Assembly: GCF_004000885.1 (NCBI RefSeq)
Contig: NZ_BIMC01000013.1
Location: forward strand, 62,001 to 126,000
Origin: Paenibacillus glucanolyticus NBRC 15330
GTDB taxonomy: Bacteria > Bacillota > Bacilli > Paenibacillales > Paenibacillaceae
Reading direction: 5' to 3'
Length of the DNA stretch: 64,000 bases
The translations under genes were made by a program, and so were the position numbers. Shown one piece after another: positions 43,213 through 52,241 of this stretch. Position 1 is the stretch's first letter. Each line of letters starts with the position of its first letter. The notes beneath the pieces are model-generated. The model was given only the letters and a program-made list of their open reading frames with translations. It was not told the DNA's origin and ran no database searches.

Positions 43213-43276
43213 CAAGAAGCCGTCCGGCATTATATGGACCTGTCCGCTCTATGTAAAGCGTGTACGGCTTCTTTCT
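43213..43276. terminator. Long-loop hairpin after the coiled-coil gene
   Basis: AAGAAGCCGT and ACGGCTTCTT arms 40 bp apart, followed by TCTC; could stop transcription of 42238. Confidence 0.4.
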
Positions 43277-43318
43277 CAAAAACCTCCTGTAGCACCATTT
43301 AAGACCGACAATAAGTTT

Positions 43319-43756
43319 TCAATCTGTAGTATTCCGGACATCTGAAGGGATTCGATGTAAACTGCTTAGGAGGGACTTTTCCAAATCCATATTTCTAAAC
43401 CCTGACATTCTGTATCGCATATAAAAAATTTGGAATAACGTCCTGATGTGAAAGGAATCTACTCTGCTTAAATTGGATAAGTCCTCGATTCTGTTATTAG
43501 AAAGGATCTGAGGATTTCTCTTTTCTTCTATTGTCATATACTTCGTAAATTGTCGATAAGCATATAGCTGCCCCACGTTAATACCACTTTTGTTAGCCCA
43601 GTCATTTTCACGATAGGATGACCTCAGTTGAACAAGCAAATAATCAATAGAAATTTTTGAGAATATTCTCCTTTTACACCGACCAATCATCCCTATTTTT
43701 TTGCGGTATTCTGGTAGGATCAATCTATCGACATGGGTATCATCCCACATCTTCAT
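43319..43756 (-). CDS. Hypothetical protein
   Basis: One hundred and forty-five residues, basic and helical (EYRKKIGMIGRCKRRIFSKI, DLSNLSRVDSFHIRTLFQIF). GGGAG 9 nt before the ATG. Convergent with the coiled-coil gene. Function unknown. Confidence 0.6.
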   Translation of the reverse strand: MKMWDDTHVDRLILPEYRKKIGMIGRCKRRIFSKISIDYLLVQLRSSYRENDWANKSGINVGQLYAYRQFTKYMTIEEKRNPQILSNNRIEDLSNLSRVDSFHIRTLFQIFYMRYRMSGFRNMDLEKSLLSSLHRIPSDVRNTTD

Positions 43757-43808
43757 TAATGCACGCTCCCTATTGTTTACCCATTTAATTCTTTATCCAA
43801 TGGTTTTA

Positions 43809-43964
43809 TTAGCGACAAATACACTCCTCGATTGCATTTCGTTGATCGCGCCAAAATTCGAAGCGAATGCGTGCCTGAAGCCGTTCTTGAGATGTTTTCG
43901 TTGTATCACGGACAATCCTAACCTGTTCTAACATTTTGTCGTGCAATTCATGCCACTTACACAT
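43809..43964 (-). CDS. Small basic protein
   Basis: Fifty-one residues: MCKWHELHDKMLEQVRIVRD, TTKTSQERLQARIRFEFWRD. GGAGAGA directly before the ATG. Helical and charged; perhaps a small coiled-coil regulator. Followed by 43319 after 52 bp. Confidence 0.5.
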   Translation of the reverse strand: MCKWHELHDKMLEQVRIVRDTTKTSQERLQARIRFEFWRDQRNAIEECICR

Positions 43965-44133
43965 TCTCTCCACTAGTTAATCACCCCGTTTGCAATTACA
44001 CTTTGCTATTTTGTCGAATCAATCTTTTCCAACAAAAGACTTTCAGTTCTACAACAAATCAAAGTTTGTATGCAAGACCATCCCCCGCTCCGCTCTTGCC
44101 ATACCCTTATTGCGTTATAGGTTCTTATTCAAT

Positions 44134-44508
44134 TTATAGCTTTCCTCTAATCTTACATGCCTGTATAAAAACTTGAAAATGAGTGTCGTTCCATGTACTC
44201 AGACCACTATTAAGTCTAAATATTTCACCGTTATACATGTGCATTCCCGCAAACACCAAATATTTGTATGGATCATCCATGTAAAAAATAGCATCAGTCA
44301 AGCTTTTAGTGCTTTCATCATTCTCATCTTCCCAATGATGTACCCAATCAAAAGGAAATTTACCACTGTTTTCAGGTATTCTCTTTAAAACATCGGGCAA
44401 AGCCAAGATATAACAAGCTACTTCATATTCAATACTGGGTAGGCTGCTTGCATAAAAAATTAATAGAGATTCATAGTTCTTTCTATGGGCCTCATCAACA
44501 AAGAACAT
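44134..44508 (-). CDS. DUF6075-like protein
   Basis: One hundred and twenty-four residues from ATG 44508 (MFFVDEAHRKNYESLLIFYA; GGAGG 7 nt upstream). The start F-x-D-E-A-H-R-x-N-Y and the later YKYLVFAGMHMYNG resemble DUF6075, a family of small proteins in Firmicute mobile DNA. Role unknown. Part of the leftward unit beginning at 45061. Confidence 0.6.
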   Translation of the reverse strand: MFFVDEAHRKNYESLLIFYASSLPSIEYEVACYILALPDVLKRIPENSGKFPFDWVHHWEDENDESTKSLTDAIFYMDDPYKYLVFAGMHMYNGEIFRLNSGLSTWNDTHFQVFIQACKIRGKL

Positions 44509-44521
44509 CAAAAAACCTCCT

Positions 44522-44690
44522 TCAAAGGTGAAATTCGCTAATCTCCCGATCAATTATGTCTTGATTAATCCCTATGTATCTCATGGTGATGAATTGAGCT
44601 GACTGGTCAAATATCTCCTGCAGGAGAGTTACATCTTTTGTTTTTTGGTTAAAGTGATATCCGGAACGCCTTACGTAGTGTATGAGTCTC
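44522..44690 (-). pseudogene. Start-less frame in the HTH operon
   Basis: YHFNQKTKDVTLLQEIFDQS, AQFITMRYIGINQDIIDREI, SEFHL: clearly coding and its stop overlaps the ribosome site of the DUF6075-like gene, but no usual start precedes it. It may be the shifted continuation of the 44671-44871 frame. Confidence 0.4.
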
Positions 44691-44871
44691 TATTTAACTT
44701 AGATCGAGCGACTTCTGCCGCTGCTGCGTTCAATATTTTCGATAGACCTTCCCGAACTATGTTTCGTTTCGTTTTCCTGGATGGGAACAAAAATGTGATT
44801 TCAAATCTATTTTTTAGATCTCCAATTTTTAGGGTGTCTTGGTTGACCAGGATTAGGTTGATTTTTATCAA
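44671..44871 (-). CDS. Hypothetical small protein, uncertain start
   Basis: The frame ends RKTKRNIVREGLSKILNAAA, AEVARSKLNRDSYTT. It overlaps the HTH gene by 65 bp if started at 44871; GGAG at about 44823 suggests a start further in, but no ATG/GTG/TTG fits. Could be joined to the 44522-44690 frame by one frameshift. About 40-66 residues; function unknown. Confidence 0.35.
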   Translation of the reverse strand: MIKINLILVNQDTLKIGDLKNRFEITFLFPSRKTKRNIVREGLSKILNAAAAEVARSKLNRDSYTT

Positions 44872-45061
44872 GAATCCATGTCTTACCCTTCTTAACGGCC
44901 TTTCCTTCTTTTTGGAGTTTCAATCTGCATAAATCTTTTATGTAAGAAGGCTTAAGCCCCCAAAGCCTAGAAGCTTCTTCAACATCCATAATGTGTTCAA
45001 GAGGATTCATTGGCAGTTTGGAGGCTAAATCATTGTCCTTGCCATAGTCACTGGAATTCAT
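44807..45061 (-). CDS. Excisionase/MerR-like HTH protein
   Basis: Eighty-four residues; the helix-turn-helix is MDVEEASRLWGLKPSYIKDL followed by the wing KAVKKGKTWILDKNQPNPGQ. GAAGGTG 6-7 nt before the ATG. The 18-bp palindrome 34 bp upstream also precedes the Topo VIII gene, so this protein is a candidate for binding it and controlling both units. Confidence 0.68.
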   Translation of the reverse strand: MNSSDYGKDNDLASKLPMNPLEHIMDVEEASRLWGLKPSYIKDLCRLKLQKEGKAVKKGKTWILDKNQPNPGQPRHPKNWRSKK

Positions 45062-45094
45062 TATATCACCTTCAAAAAATGCTTTAAACTCAAT

Positions 45095-45112
45095 ATAAGC
45101 GATATCGCGTAT
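45095..45112 (-). promoter_or_regulatory. Operator copy 2 (one mismatch)
   Basis: ATAAGCGATATCGCGTAT, the palindrome ATAAGCGATATCGCTTAT of 47453 with one changed base, located before the HTH gene. Confidence 0.6.
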
Positions 45113-45148
45113 TGTGTCTATGAAAGGAAGAGGTTGAAGATAATTTCC

Positions 45149-47398
45149 TTATTGCTTATTGATAACCTCGTTTGCCATTTCAATTACAGGCGCATCCCAG
45201 CGATGCTGTGGGTTATCAGCAAGCTTATCACTCACTTTATTGCGAATGTTCATCTTCGCAGTATCCATACGATCTCTTACATTATTCAGTTCGATCTCCA
45301 CTTGCTTCTCATAGGAATTTTTATCCAAAATGTCACGCATTATTTGAGAACGGATAACTCGTTCTGCGCTTTCTTCGAATGTTCTGGCCAGCACCTCTTC
45401 GGTAGGGATTACTTTGCCGACACCGTAATCCTCCATTTTCCCTTCCAACCACTCAATGAACTCAGGTGTTGTCATAGCGTTCAACTCCACGCGATTCGAC
45501 TGCAACCACTCTGTCCATCGATAAGATACATAATCTGCTACCGGCCGGCGCCTATCACTTTCGAAGGACTCGACCTGCAAATCCATATTAATAGCTTCCT
45601 CCGGATCGAGGCCGAGATTAATGACTTTAACCTTTCGTTCAGGACGGGCACTTGTGGCCTCTTGCAACGTCTCGAATATTTTAGTTCCGGCAGCGTCTGC
45701 ATCGTGAACACAAAAGAACTGAATCTCTTCGTCCGTTTCTCCCAGTAGATCGAATAAGTCCTTTACAGCTCTCGAAGCGTAACCCTTAGAAGAGAGCAGA
45801 GCACAGTCATACTTTTCCGGAAAGCCTACATCCCGTAAGCTGGCAAAATACCCTTCCTTCTCAATAAAAATGATTTTATTAAATGTCCAGCTCGGTCGAT
45901 TATAGTTATCTACCGCGATCGTGCCAAGCGGGATCTCCTCGCTAGTATGAGGGTGATAGAGTGTTCCCCGCGGATCTCTATACATTCCCGGTATATCTCC
46001 GTATTCTGCTTCATAGTCAGTGATAATGGAGCAGAAATACGTGTAATTCGGTTGCTTTCCATCAAAAGCATCCATAATATAGGGACGGATTGCATAGTAC
46101 AACTGTCTCTGACTAAATATATACTGACCCCCGCCACTGGTCTTCTCTATTGCAGCTTCCATATTATCTACTATGATCTGTTTTTCGCTTCGCCCCCCTG
46201 ACAAATCGGTTTGATGTTTCTTTTTTGCTTTTGATGCTGCCCGTTTGACTGCATCTTCGATTAGTTCAGACATCACCCTTAAGTCAGGAGCTTTACCGTC
46301 GCTTGTAATTGGCATATAAGGGGTGATGATATTAACAAAAAAACTCGCGGGGCGGCTCCGCACATCAATGTATAATCCTCCCCCCCAAAGTGTGCTCGTA
46401 GCCTGCTTAGTACTGATTCTGACATCAGCTGTTACAGGCGTTTTATTAACGCATATTGTCAAATCGGATTCTTTAGAATCGGTGTTACCTTTATGAATGC
46501 CAGTCCATGCTTCGACAACGACGGGAATACTAGCATCGAATTTGCCTCTTTCGGATGCCATCCAAAAATCCCCTACCTTTTTGGAATGCTCCAAATTCTT
46601 AAAACCATCACCCACCTCCCCTAGTTTTTGTGGGACAGTTGTACGTATTTCTTCACGCATCAGTTTCATTAAGACCTCTGTATCTGCAAAGTTGAACTGA
46701 TCCGTTGTTGAGAGTAAGGATCCGGATTCATGTTCGAATTGTTTAAGAATCTTAACTGCTTTGCGGCTGCTGCAGAAAAGTGACAAGAATTTATCCGTTG
46801 GCATATTAGCAGCATTCACGAGCTCATAGAAAGCTTCCGATGTGTACCAGTACGGTGAAGAGAAACCGGAGAACATACTCCCTTGTCTAGTGAATGCAAT
46901 AGCCGTCTTTCCCCAACTTAGCGTATCTTGGTTCACAGTCATGCCAAGGGTTACAAGAATCGAAGTCCCGCTATGGCTATCGGTACAGATCCACTCCTTT
47001 GTACTGCTCCCATCTTCTTGTGGATGTATTCTATAAACTTGACCTCGGGTAGAAACTGTTAGACTTCCTCCCGTAGCAATAACTGAACCGGTTACAACTC
47101 GCAGACCATTCCCAAGAGCTCCACGACTCGGCAGCCGAAGCAATTTAGAAGAAATCATCGGTCGATTAATCGAAAAATATTGTTCAATCCATTCTGGATC
47201 AATGCCAGCACCATTGTCAGTTACCCTAAAACTGTGATCATCGACAAGCTCTAACTCACAGTCCCCAGTAGCATCCAAAGCGTTATCAACCAATTCTTTG
47301 ACGACGAGTAGCGGGATGAATTGACGGTGTACACCCGCCTTTTGGCAAAGCGTCTCAATACTACGAAATAGCTTCCAATCCTCACGAACCAGTTGCAT
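45149..47398 (-). CDS. Topoisomerase VIII (single-chain type IIB topoisomerase)
   Basis: Seven hundred and forty-nine residues from ATG 47398 (MQLVREDWKL; GGGGGG 8 nt upstream). Residues 1-330 form a GHKL ATPase/transducer as in Topo VI B: LVVKELVDNALDATGD (Glu35, Asn39), DNGAGID (61-67), RGALGNGLR. Residues from about 407 are a Topo VI A/Spo11-like part: FSQRQLYYAIRP with the cleaving Tyr (434 or 435), then Toprim FIEKEG (Glu513) and HDADAAG (Asp566, Asp568). B and A parts fused in one chain is the mark of Topo VIII, reported from bacterial plasmids and mobile elements, including Paenibacillus. Likely role: decatenation or supercoil control of the element. Operator-type palindrome upstream. 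Confidence 0.92.
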   Translation of the reverse strand: MQLVREDWKLFRSIETLCQKAGVHRQFIPLLVVKELVDNALDATGDCELELVDDHSFRVTDNGAGIDPEWIEQYFSINRPMISSKLLRLPSRGALGNGLRVVTGSVIATGGSLTVSTRGQVYRIHPQEDGSSTKEWICTDSHSGTSILVTLGMTVNQDTLSWGKTAIAFTRQGSMFSGFSSPYWYTSEAFYELVNAANMPTDKFLSLFCSSRKAVKILKQFEHESGSLLSTTDQFNFADTEVLMKLMREEIRTTVPQKLGEVGDGFKNLEHSKKVGDFWMASERGKFDASIPVVVEAWTGIHKGNTDSKESDLTICVNKTPVTADVRISTKQATSTLWGGGLYIDVRSRPASFFVNIITPYMPITSDGKAPDLRVMSELIEDAVKRAASKAKKKHQTDLSGGRSEKQIIVDNMEAAIEKTSGGGQYIFSQRQLYYAIRPYIMDAFDGKQPNYTYFCSIITDYEAEYGDIPGMYRDPRGTLYHPHTSEEIPLGTIAVDNYNRPSWTFNKIIFIEKEGYFASLRDVGFPEKYDCALLSSKGYASRAVKDLFDLLGETDEEIQFFCVHDADAAGTKIFETLQEATSARPERKVKVINLGLDPEEAINMDLQVESFESDRRRPVADYVSYRWTEWLQSNRVELNAMTTPEFIEWLEGKMEDYGVGKVIPTEEVLARTFEESAERVIRSQIMRDILDKNSYEKQVEIELNNVRDRMDTAKMNIRNKVSDKLADNPQHRWDAPVIEMANEVINKQ

Positions 47399-47452
47399 AT
47401 GTATGTCCCCCCGATAATATGTTTTACACAAGCGATCTATATTTAAATTATC

Positions 47453-47470
47453 ATAAGCGATATCGCTTAT
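47453..47470 (-). promoter_or_regulatory. Operator copy 1, perfect palindrome
   Basis: ATAAGCGATATCGCTTAT, 18 bp, fully symmetric, 55 bp before the Topo VIII start; a near-identical copy lies at 45095. Confidence 0.65.
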
Positions 47471-47617
47471 CAATTTCTCGCGGATATTTTTAAATCTATA
47501 AAAGGGAGTTGCTAGAGATTACTCGGAGTGTATCCGAATATGGCAGTGTATTGATTTCATATTCGCATAATATGGGCAATAATTGCTGCTATTTGTTAGT
47601 CATATATGTTCGTAATT

Positions 47618-47665
47618 TTAAAAAACAATAAAGAAGCCCGAGGGAGTAAAGTTCCCTAGGGCTTC
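47618..47665 (-). terminator. Terminator of the 47683 gene
   Basis: AAGCCCTAGGGA and TCCCTCGGGCTT arms on the minus strand, then TTTATTGTTTTTT. Confidence 0.8.
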
Positions 47666-47682
47666 AGCTTCTTAAGGAGAAA

Positions 47683-48705
47683 TTATGAATTGTTTCTTGG
47701 AAGGTTCATCACCCAGATCATTACATCTTCAAGGATTCTGAGGCACCATAGCGCATCATTAATAGTCGGTTCTTCCTCAACACCTTCTGTGCGATGAGGA
47801 CCTAGTTCGCAATATAATGCGTATGCTCTATACACTAATTTAAACCGAGGGAAAGTTGCTCCCTCTTCCGCTTTGTCTTGTAGAATCACGGCTGCATTTT
47901 TAATTTTCAAAATCTTCTCTGCATCATTATAGCTATCAGGTGTAAGTTGTAGAACACCATTGAACCAATCCTTCATATTTGTATAGTTAGAGAATAATCC
48001 AGTCAACGCAACACGGCAATCAGCAATGCAAGAGCCTGGTCTTTCCTCAATGTAATTATTAATGGCATCAAGATAAGCTCCATGTACCTCAGGATGTTGA
48101 TTTTGAAGCCATGCTTCTAAACTGGAAGTATCCTCATCTCGATTGGCAACTCCCGTAGTTAAAGGACGAAGGGCAAATTGACCATCAACAATTTTAATGT
48201 CTAAAGATAACACACGGATTGCTCGTAGAAATTTCTTGAATGGCAGAATGCCATGTGAGTTCCATAATTCAGGGTTTGACTCAATTTGAGAGAGGATATT
48301 TTTCTTCTTTTCGTTTAGTTTAATTTCATCATCAAAAATCCTCGCTTCTGTCCCGACCAGTTCAGCCTTTATTGTTGTTAAGGGATCAATCTCTTCAACG
48401 ACTGTTTTTAGGAATTCATGTACGTCCAACATATTGTTATCGCTAAAAGGGTGGGGCTGAGAAATATAAATCAGAATATCAAAAAGGGTACTACTAATCC
48501 TGTCAAATCTAGGATTTGGATTGGTGAATCCTCCATTGTATGTGAAAGGAACCAAAAGAGCTTCTTTCTGTTTTGCTAGTTCCGGAAATCCAGCTCTCCG
48601 GAGGATATCAGGCCATACATCAGGATTAGACTTAGGATCAATCAGTTCTCCCTTAGATAAAACACTTGTTATTTCAGCTATTGCTATTTTCTCTGATCTC
48701 TGCAC
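47683..48705 (-). CDS. Abi_C-like (abortive infection-type) protein
   Basis: Three hundred and forty residues from GTG (GGAGA upstream). The last 140 (LEAWLQNQHPEVHGAYLDAI, CIADCRVALTGLFSNYTNMK, YALYCELGPHRTEGVEEEPT) resemble the C-terminal domain of abortive-infection proteins (HP-x-V-H-x-A ... D-x-R-x-A-L-x-x-L ... Y-G-x-H). The N-terminal half is unassigned. A HEPN-type RNase character is possible but no R-x(4-6)-H motif is clear. A phage-defence role is inference. Confidence 0.5.
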   Translation of the reverse strand: MQRSEKIAIAEITSVLSKGELIDPKSNPDVWPDILRRAGFPELAKQKEALLVPFTYNGGFTNPNPRFDRISSTLFDILIYISQPHPFSDNNMLDVHEFLKTVVEEIDPLTTIKAELVGTEARIFDDEIKLNEKKKNILSQIESNPELWNSHGILPFKKFLRAIRVLSLDIKIVDGQFALRPLTTGVANRDEDTSSLEAWLQNQHPEVHGAYLDAINNYIEERPGSCIADCRVALTGLFSNYTNMKDWFNGVLQLTPDSYNDAEKILKIKNAAVILQDKAEEGATFPRFKLVYRAYALYCELGPHRTEGVEEEPTINDALWCLRILEDVMIWVMNLPRNNS

Positions 48706-48883
48706 GTTAAGTCTCCTTCATTAGTTAAAAAATGAAATTAATTGAGGGCGCATTATTCACAATGTGGTCGTCTAGAATTCTATCATAAATTTATACGTAG
48801 TATTATCATAGCTAAATTCATCTGCCATGTGTTGGAGTAGGTACTGTTCCTGTTAGGCTGTATATTACTCCTAATTTATTCAT

Positions 48884-50233
48884 CTAGGGACGTTGACTTA
48901 GGCTCCTGCTCAAACTGTTCAAGTCTTTAAGTTGTTCTCTTGTATATTTTTTACCAGGATGGGAACTTATATATAACTCCAGATCGTTACGTGTAGGTTT
49001 ATCCATGCCGAGGACAATACCTTTAAACCTATTAAATAATTCGGAAAGATCTGACTCCACATATTTTTTTGTCTGTTTATCTTTAAGATAAGCTTTGTTT
49101 TGATCGATCGATGAATCAGTGGTTACGAAACCAATGCCCCATTTACTTATGTGTTTTTTGAAATCCTCAATAAATGTATAAACTGATATTAGATCGTAAG
49201 ATTCACTGATTCTAATGATGTTAGCAAGGCTAAACGCAGCTTTGGGTTTTTCATTCAATAATATCTGGCCGAAGTGAGAGAAGAACTTCTCGAACCGGCA
49301 AGCCAATTTTATTTTAGAATGTCCGATTTTCAGGACAAAAACATTACTTTCCTGATCAAGATTTAAAACTGTTGCACCAATACTTTCAAAGACATCTTCT
49401 ATAATCGGTTTTTGTTTGCTGACATACTCTGGTTCCCATATAGATGAAATTGTCTCAACCGTAATGAATCCAATCGTTTTTAATGTATTAATCGACTTAT
49501 AATCATTACGGATTTCAAGCCAGTTAATTATTTTTTTAGTCGCTATAAATGGGTTACCGACATTTGTTTCTGTATAGCTATCAAACTGGTCAATGTAAGA
49601 GGCCTCACTAGACAAAATGCTCTCGATATCATCAAAAACAGATTCATCATAATCTCCTCTAAGGTACTTGCTATGCATATCATTCAAACGTTCGCCATCT
49701 TTAGAATGTGGCTCTTCGTACAAACTTGGTATAACTACAGAGTAACGATTCAATCGATTTTCCCATGTGTCAATTCTGTTCTGAATACCTGGAAATCTCT
49801 TGTTAATCGTACTCATTCGCCTAATTTCTTGTGCTTTTTTTATTAACTTACTCTTTGACACTCCCTGTGCTATGGTACTTAAATCTACGAATTCTTCTAC
49901 ACAGTCTTTACCAACATTCATTTTTCGCCCATTTAGCTTATTCTGAATATAATATATATACCTATTACCTGTGCCACATAATGAGCACGGTCGTCTTTCT
50001 TCACCTAAGTCTTCAATAGGGTGGAGAACAGATTCATCCCCTCTCCACTCATCACCACATTGTTTTATGATGTAAGGCACCACATATCTGAAATCGTTCT
50101 TGTATTCTTCAGCAACATCATCAATCGATATTTTTTCATTATTTAGCAAGAGTTCTTTTAGCCAAGGGTGTTCATCTATGATATGACTATTAATCATTAG
50201 ATTTCGCTCTTTCTTAACTATTCTCTCTTTCAT
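48884..50233 (-). CDS. Hypothetical protein with Cys-pair motif
   Basis: Four hundred and forty-nine residues from ATG 50233 (MKERIVKKER; GGGGGGATG upstream). An N-terminal C-x-x-C (CSLCGT, 83-86) followed by RYIYYIQNKLNGRKMNVGKD-C (Cys111) suggests a zinc-binding module of the kind found in phage and plasmid proteins. The rest is mixed alpha/beta with helical C-terminus. No catalytic motif recognised. Confidence 0.55.
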   Translation of the reverse strand: MKERIVKKERNLMINSHIIDEHPWLKELLLNNEKISIDDVAEEYKNDFRYVVPYIIKQCGDEWRGDESVLHPIEDLGEERRPCSLCGTGNRYIYYIQNKLNGRKMNVGKDCVEEFVDLSTIAQGVSKSKLIKKAQEIRRMSTINKRFPGIQNRIDTWENRLNRYSVVIPSLYEEPHSKDGERLNDMHSKYLRGDYDESVFDDIESILSSEASYIDQFDSYTETNVGNPFIATKKIINWLEIRNDYKSINTLKTIGFITVETISSIWEPEYVSKQKPIIEDVFESIGATVLNLDQESNVFVLKIGHSKIKLACRFEKFFSHFGQILLNEKPKAAFSLANIIRISESYDLISVYTFIEDFKKHISKWGIGFVTTDSSIDQNKAYLKDKQTKKYVESDLSELFNRFKGIVLGMDKPTRNDLELYISSHPGKKYTREQLKDLNSLSRSLSQRP

Positions 50234-50361
50234 TTCATCCCCCCACAGAGATGTCATATTTTGTATTTATATTATATCTTATTAGAGATTGGAATGCCTG
50301 TTTTGAATAGTAATAGTCCTTGTTCATATATTTAAGGTTAGCGTATGCAAACTATAAAAAT

Positions 50362-50397
50362 GAAAAAAGAATCCCGTCAATTTAAATGATGAGATTC
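50362..50397 (-). terminator. Terminator of the RES gene
   Basis: GAATCTCATC and GACGGGATTC arms on the minus strand followed by TTTTTTCATTTT. Confidence 0.65.
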
Positions 50398-50409
50398 TTC
50401 ACAAATTTT

Positions 50410-51948
50410 TTACCTTATTACCGTTTCAGAAGAAAGATAATAGAACCAAGATCGTAGTTTATCAAAAAAAACAAAGTTTTCAACATCAGAGTTAAACATG
50501 CTCTTATATTTTATTGCATGTATGCCCTCTCTTTGGCAACATTGTGAAAGAAAATTTGGTACCAGGTATTCTTTAACTACTTTATTATTATTTGATGCGG
50601 GGTACATGCACATATCAAATAACGGGCATGAGTACATTGTTAAGTCAATTAATTTAATTTTTGCTGATAACCTAAATTGAACAATATCATAAGTTTTCCC
50701 TTTTTCTTGTTTCATTTCACGAATCGCTACATCACTTGTTTGTGATAAATAGAAAAAGCCATTGCCACCAACATTAAACCTTCCCTGTGAGCTTACACCC
50801 ATTGGAGCTTCCCACATCTCAGTTTCCGTCCATGGCATTAACTCATTATTTTCACGAACCCTGCAGCGATAGAGTGTTTCCTCAATTTCAGCTTCGACTG
50901 CAAGATCACAAACGGATTCTCTGATGATCTTTCCCACAGGTTCTTCTAAACCTAGCATTGGATATCTTTGTAGAAACCCAACGAATTTAACCATCTCATC
51001 TCTTGTTATTTCCATGATATCAGTCAATCCCAAAGCGCTCGGCATTTGTTCTAACTCAATTTTAGTTTCAATCGAATCAGAGGTAGGGTCTAAATCGATT
51101 ATTGATGAATCTTCATCAGGAGAATCTGAAAAATTTGGTTCATACAAGTAGGTATTGGCTAGGCTGTTGACGTGAGTTGCATAATCAATTAAACCTGTTG
51201 TGATGAACGGTTCAGATATCAAATCGGATGTCTTAGGTAGAAATCTTGATATTGATTTTAAGGGTCCCTGATGGATATTCAATGGACTGGTTTTGAAAAT
51301 GTCCATAAACTCTTGACGAGGTAATAATCTATCTAATGATGATGTCGGTAATTTGAAAGGCTCTGCGATTGGCCTCACCATATCCAATGCTGATGAATTA
51401 AACATTTGACTATAAGATGAGGTTGGAATCCATTTTTCTATGCCCTCTGGTCGATAAAACAAGGATTTTTTTAAAGAATCTAGGGCCGAATTTTGAGCAG
51501 TATAGCTATATAAGTTTTTCTCCTGGTCCATAAATGAACGAGATATGCGTGCAGCAGGTGATTCTTCGAGCGCCTTTAATGCTCTATTGTCTAGTAAATA
51601 GCTAAGGTCGTTTTGTAAGCCTTTAGGTTGATGGAACATGGATGCTTTTATAGAATCAAAAGCAGAAATGTGATCAGTGTATCTGTATAGTCGTTCTTGA
51701 TCCGCCATAGTACGTGCAACACGAGAGGCAGGTGATTCTTTAAGCGCTTTAATTGCTTTACTATCAAACAGAGAGGATGTTTTTTCTCTAAGATCGTATT
51801 CTTTTTGTAATACCGATGTTAACCTCTTTAATGGATCACTTGATCGAATTTCAGTCAAAGAATTTTTTACTTTCCGGCCCGCCGGCTTTTCAGAATGATT
51901 AATGTCACCAGATTTTTGTTCTTTATCTTGTCTTTTATCATCATTCAT
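50410..51948 (-). CDS. RES-domain protein with N-terminal repeats
   Basis: Five hundred and twelve residues. The C-terminal RES domain (about 345-500) shows LYRCRVRENNE, GRFNVGGNGFFYLSQTSDVA, IREMK and EYLVPNFLSQCCQREGI: Arg and Tyr/Ser elements used by RES toxins (NAD-degrading, as in Xre-RES pairs). The N-terminal part has two clear 55-residue repeats (LFDSKAIKALKESPASRVAR / LLDNRALKALEESPAARISR) plus a weaker third. No Xre antitoxin is adjacent. AAAGGAC before the ATG. Could be a stand-alone effector whose repeats sense or tether. Confidence 0.75.
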   Translation of the reverse strand: MNDDKRQDKEQKSGDINHSEKPAGRKVKNSLTEIRSSDPLKRLTSVLQKEYDLREKTSSLFDSKAIKALKESPASRVARTMADQERLYRYTDHISAFDSIKASMFHQPKGLQNDLSYLLDNRALKALEESPAARISRSFMDQEKNLYSYTAQNSALDSLKKSLFYRPEGIEKWIPTSSYSQMFNSSALDMVRPIAEPFKLPTSSLDRLLPRQEFMDIFKTSPLNIHQGPLKSISRFLPKTSDLISEPFITTGLIDYATHVNSLANTYLYEPNFSDSPDEDSSIIDLDPTSDSIETKIELEQMPSALGLTDIMEITRDEMVKFVGFLQRYPMLGLEEPVGKIIRESVCDLAVEAEIEETLYRCRVRENNELMPWTETEMWEAPMGVSSQGRFNVGGNGFFYLSQTSDVAIREMKQEKGKTYDIVQFRLSAKIKLIDLTMYSCPLFDMCMYPASNNNKVVKEYLVPNFLSQCCQREGIHAIKYKSMFNSDVENFVFFDKLRSWFYYLSSETVIR

Positions 51949-52241
51949 AGCGATGTCCTTTCTCTAGAAAGAGATCTTATTGTTTTCTCAACTGTATACT
52001 ATCATAATTCCGGTTCTTATTTCCTTAATTTAGTGGGGGGTATTCTCTTGAAAATTAAAAACAACCTTCATCAATAAAATTGACAGAGGTTGCTGAATCA
52101 ATCTGGTCCTGAAAGAATTTAATAGGATTCTCAATTGTCATATGTCACAATAAATTGTGATTTCAGAATCAAAATTCTTCTGGATAATAAAAGTAGAGCT
52201 ATCGTATCCATATAAAAGGTCGTGTCAATTTCCTTTGTTTT

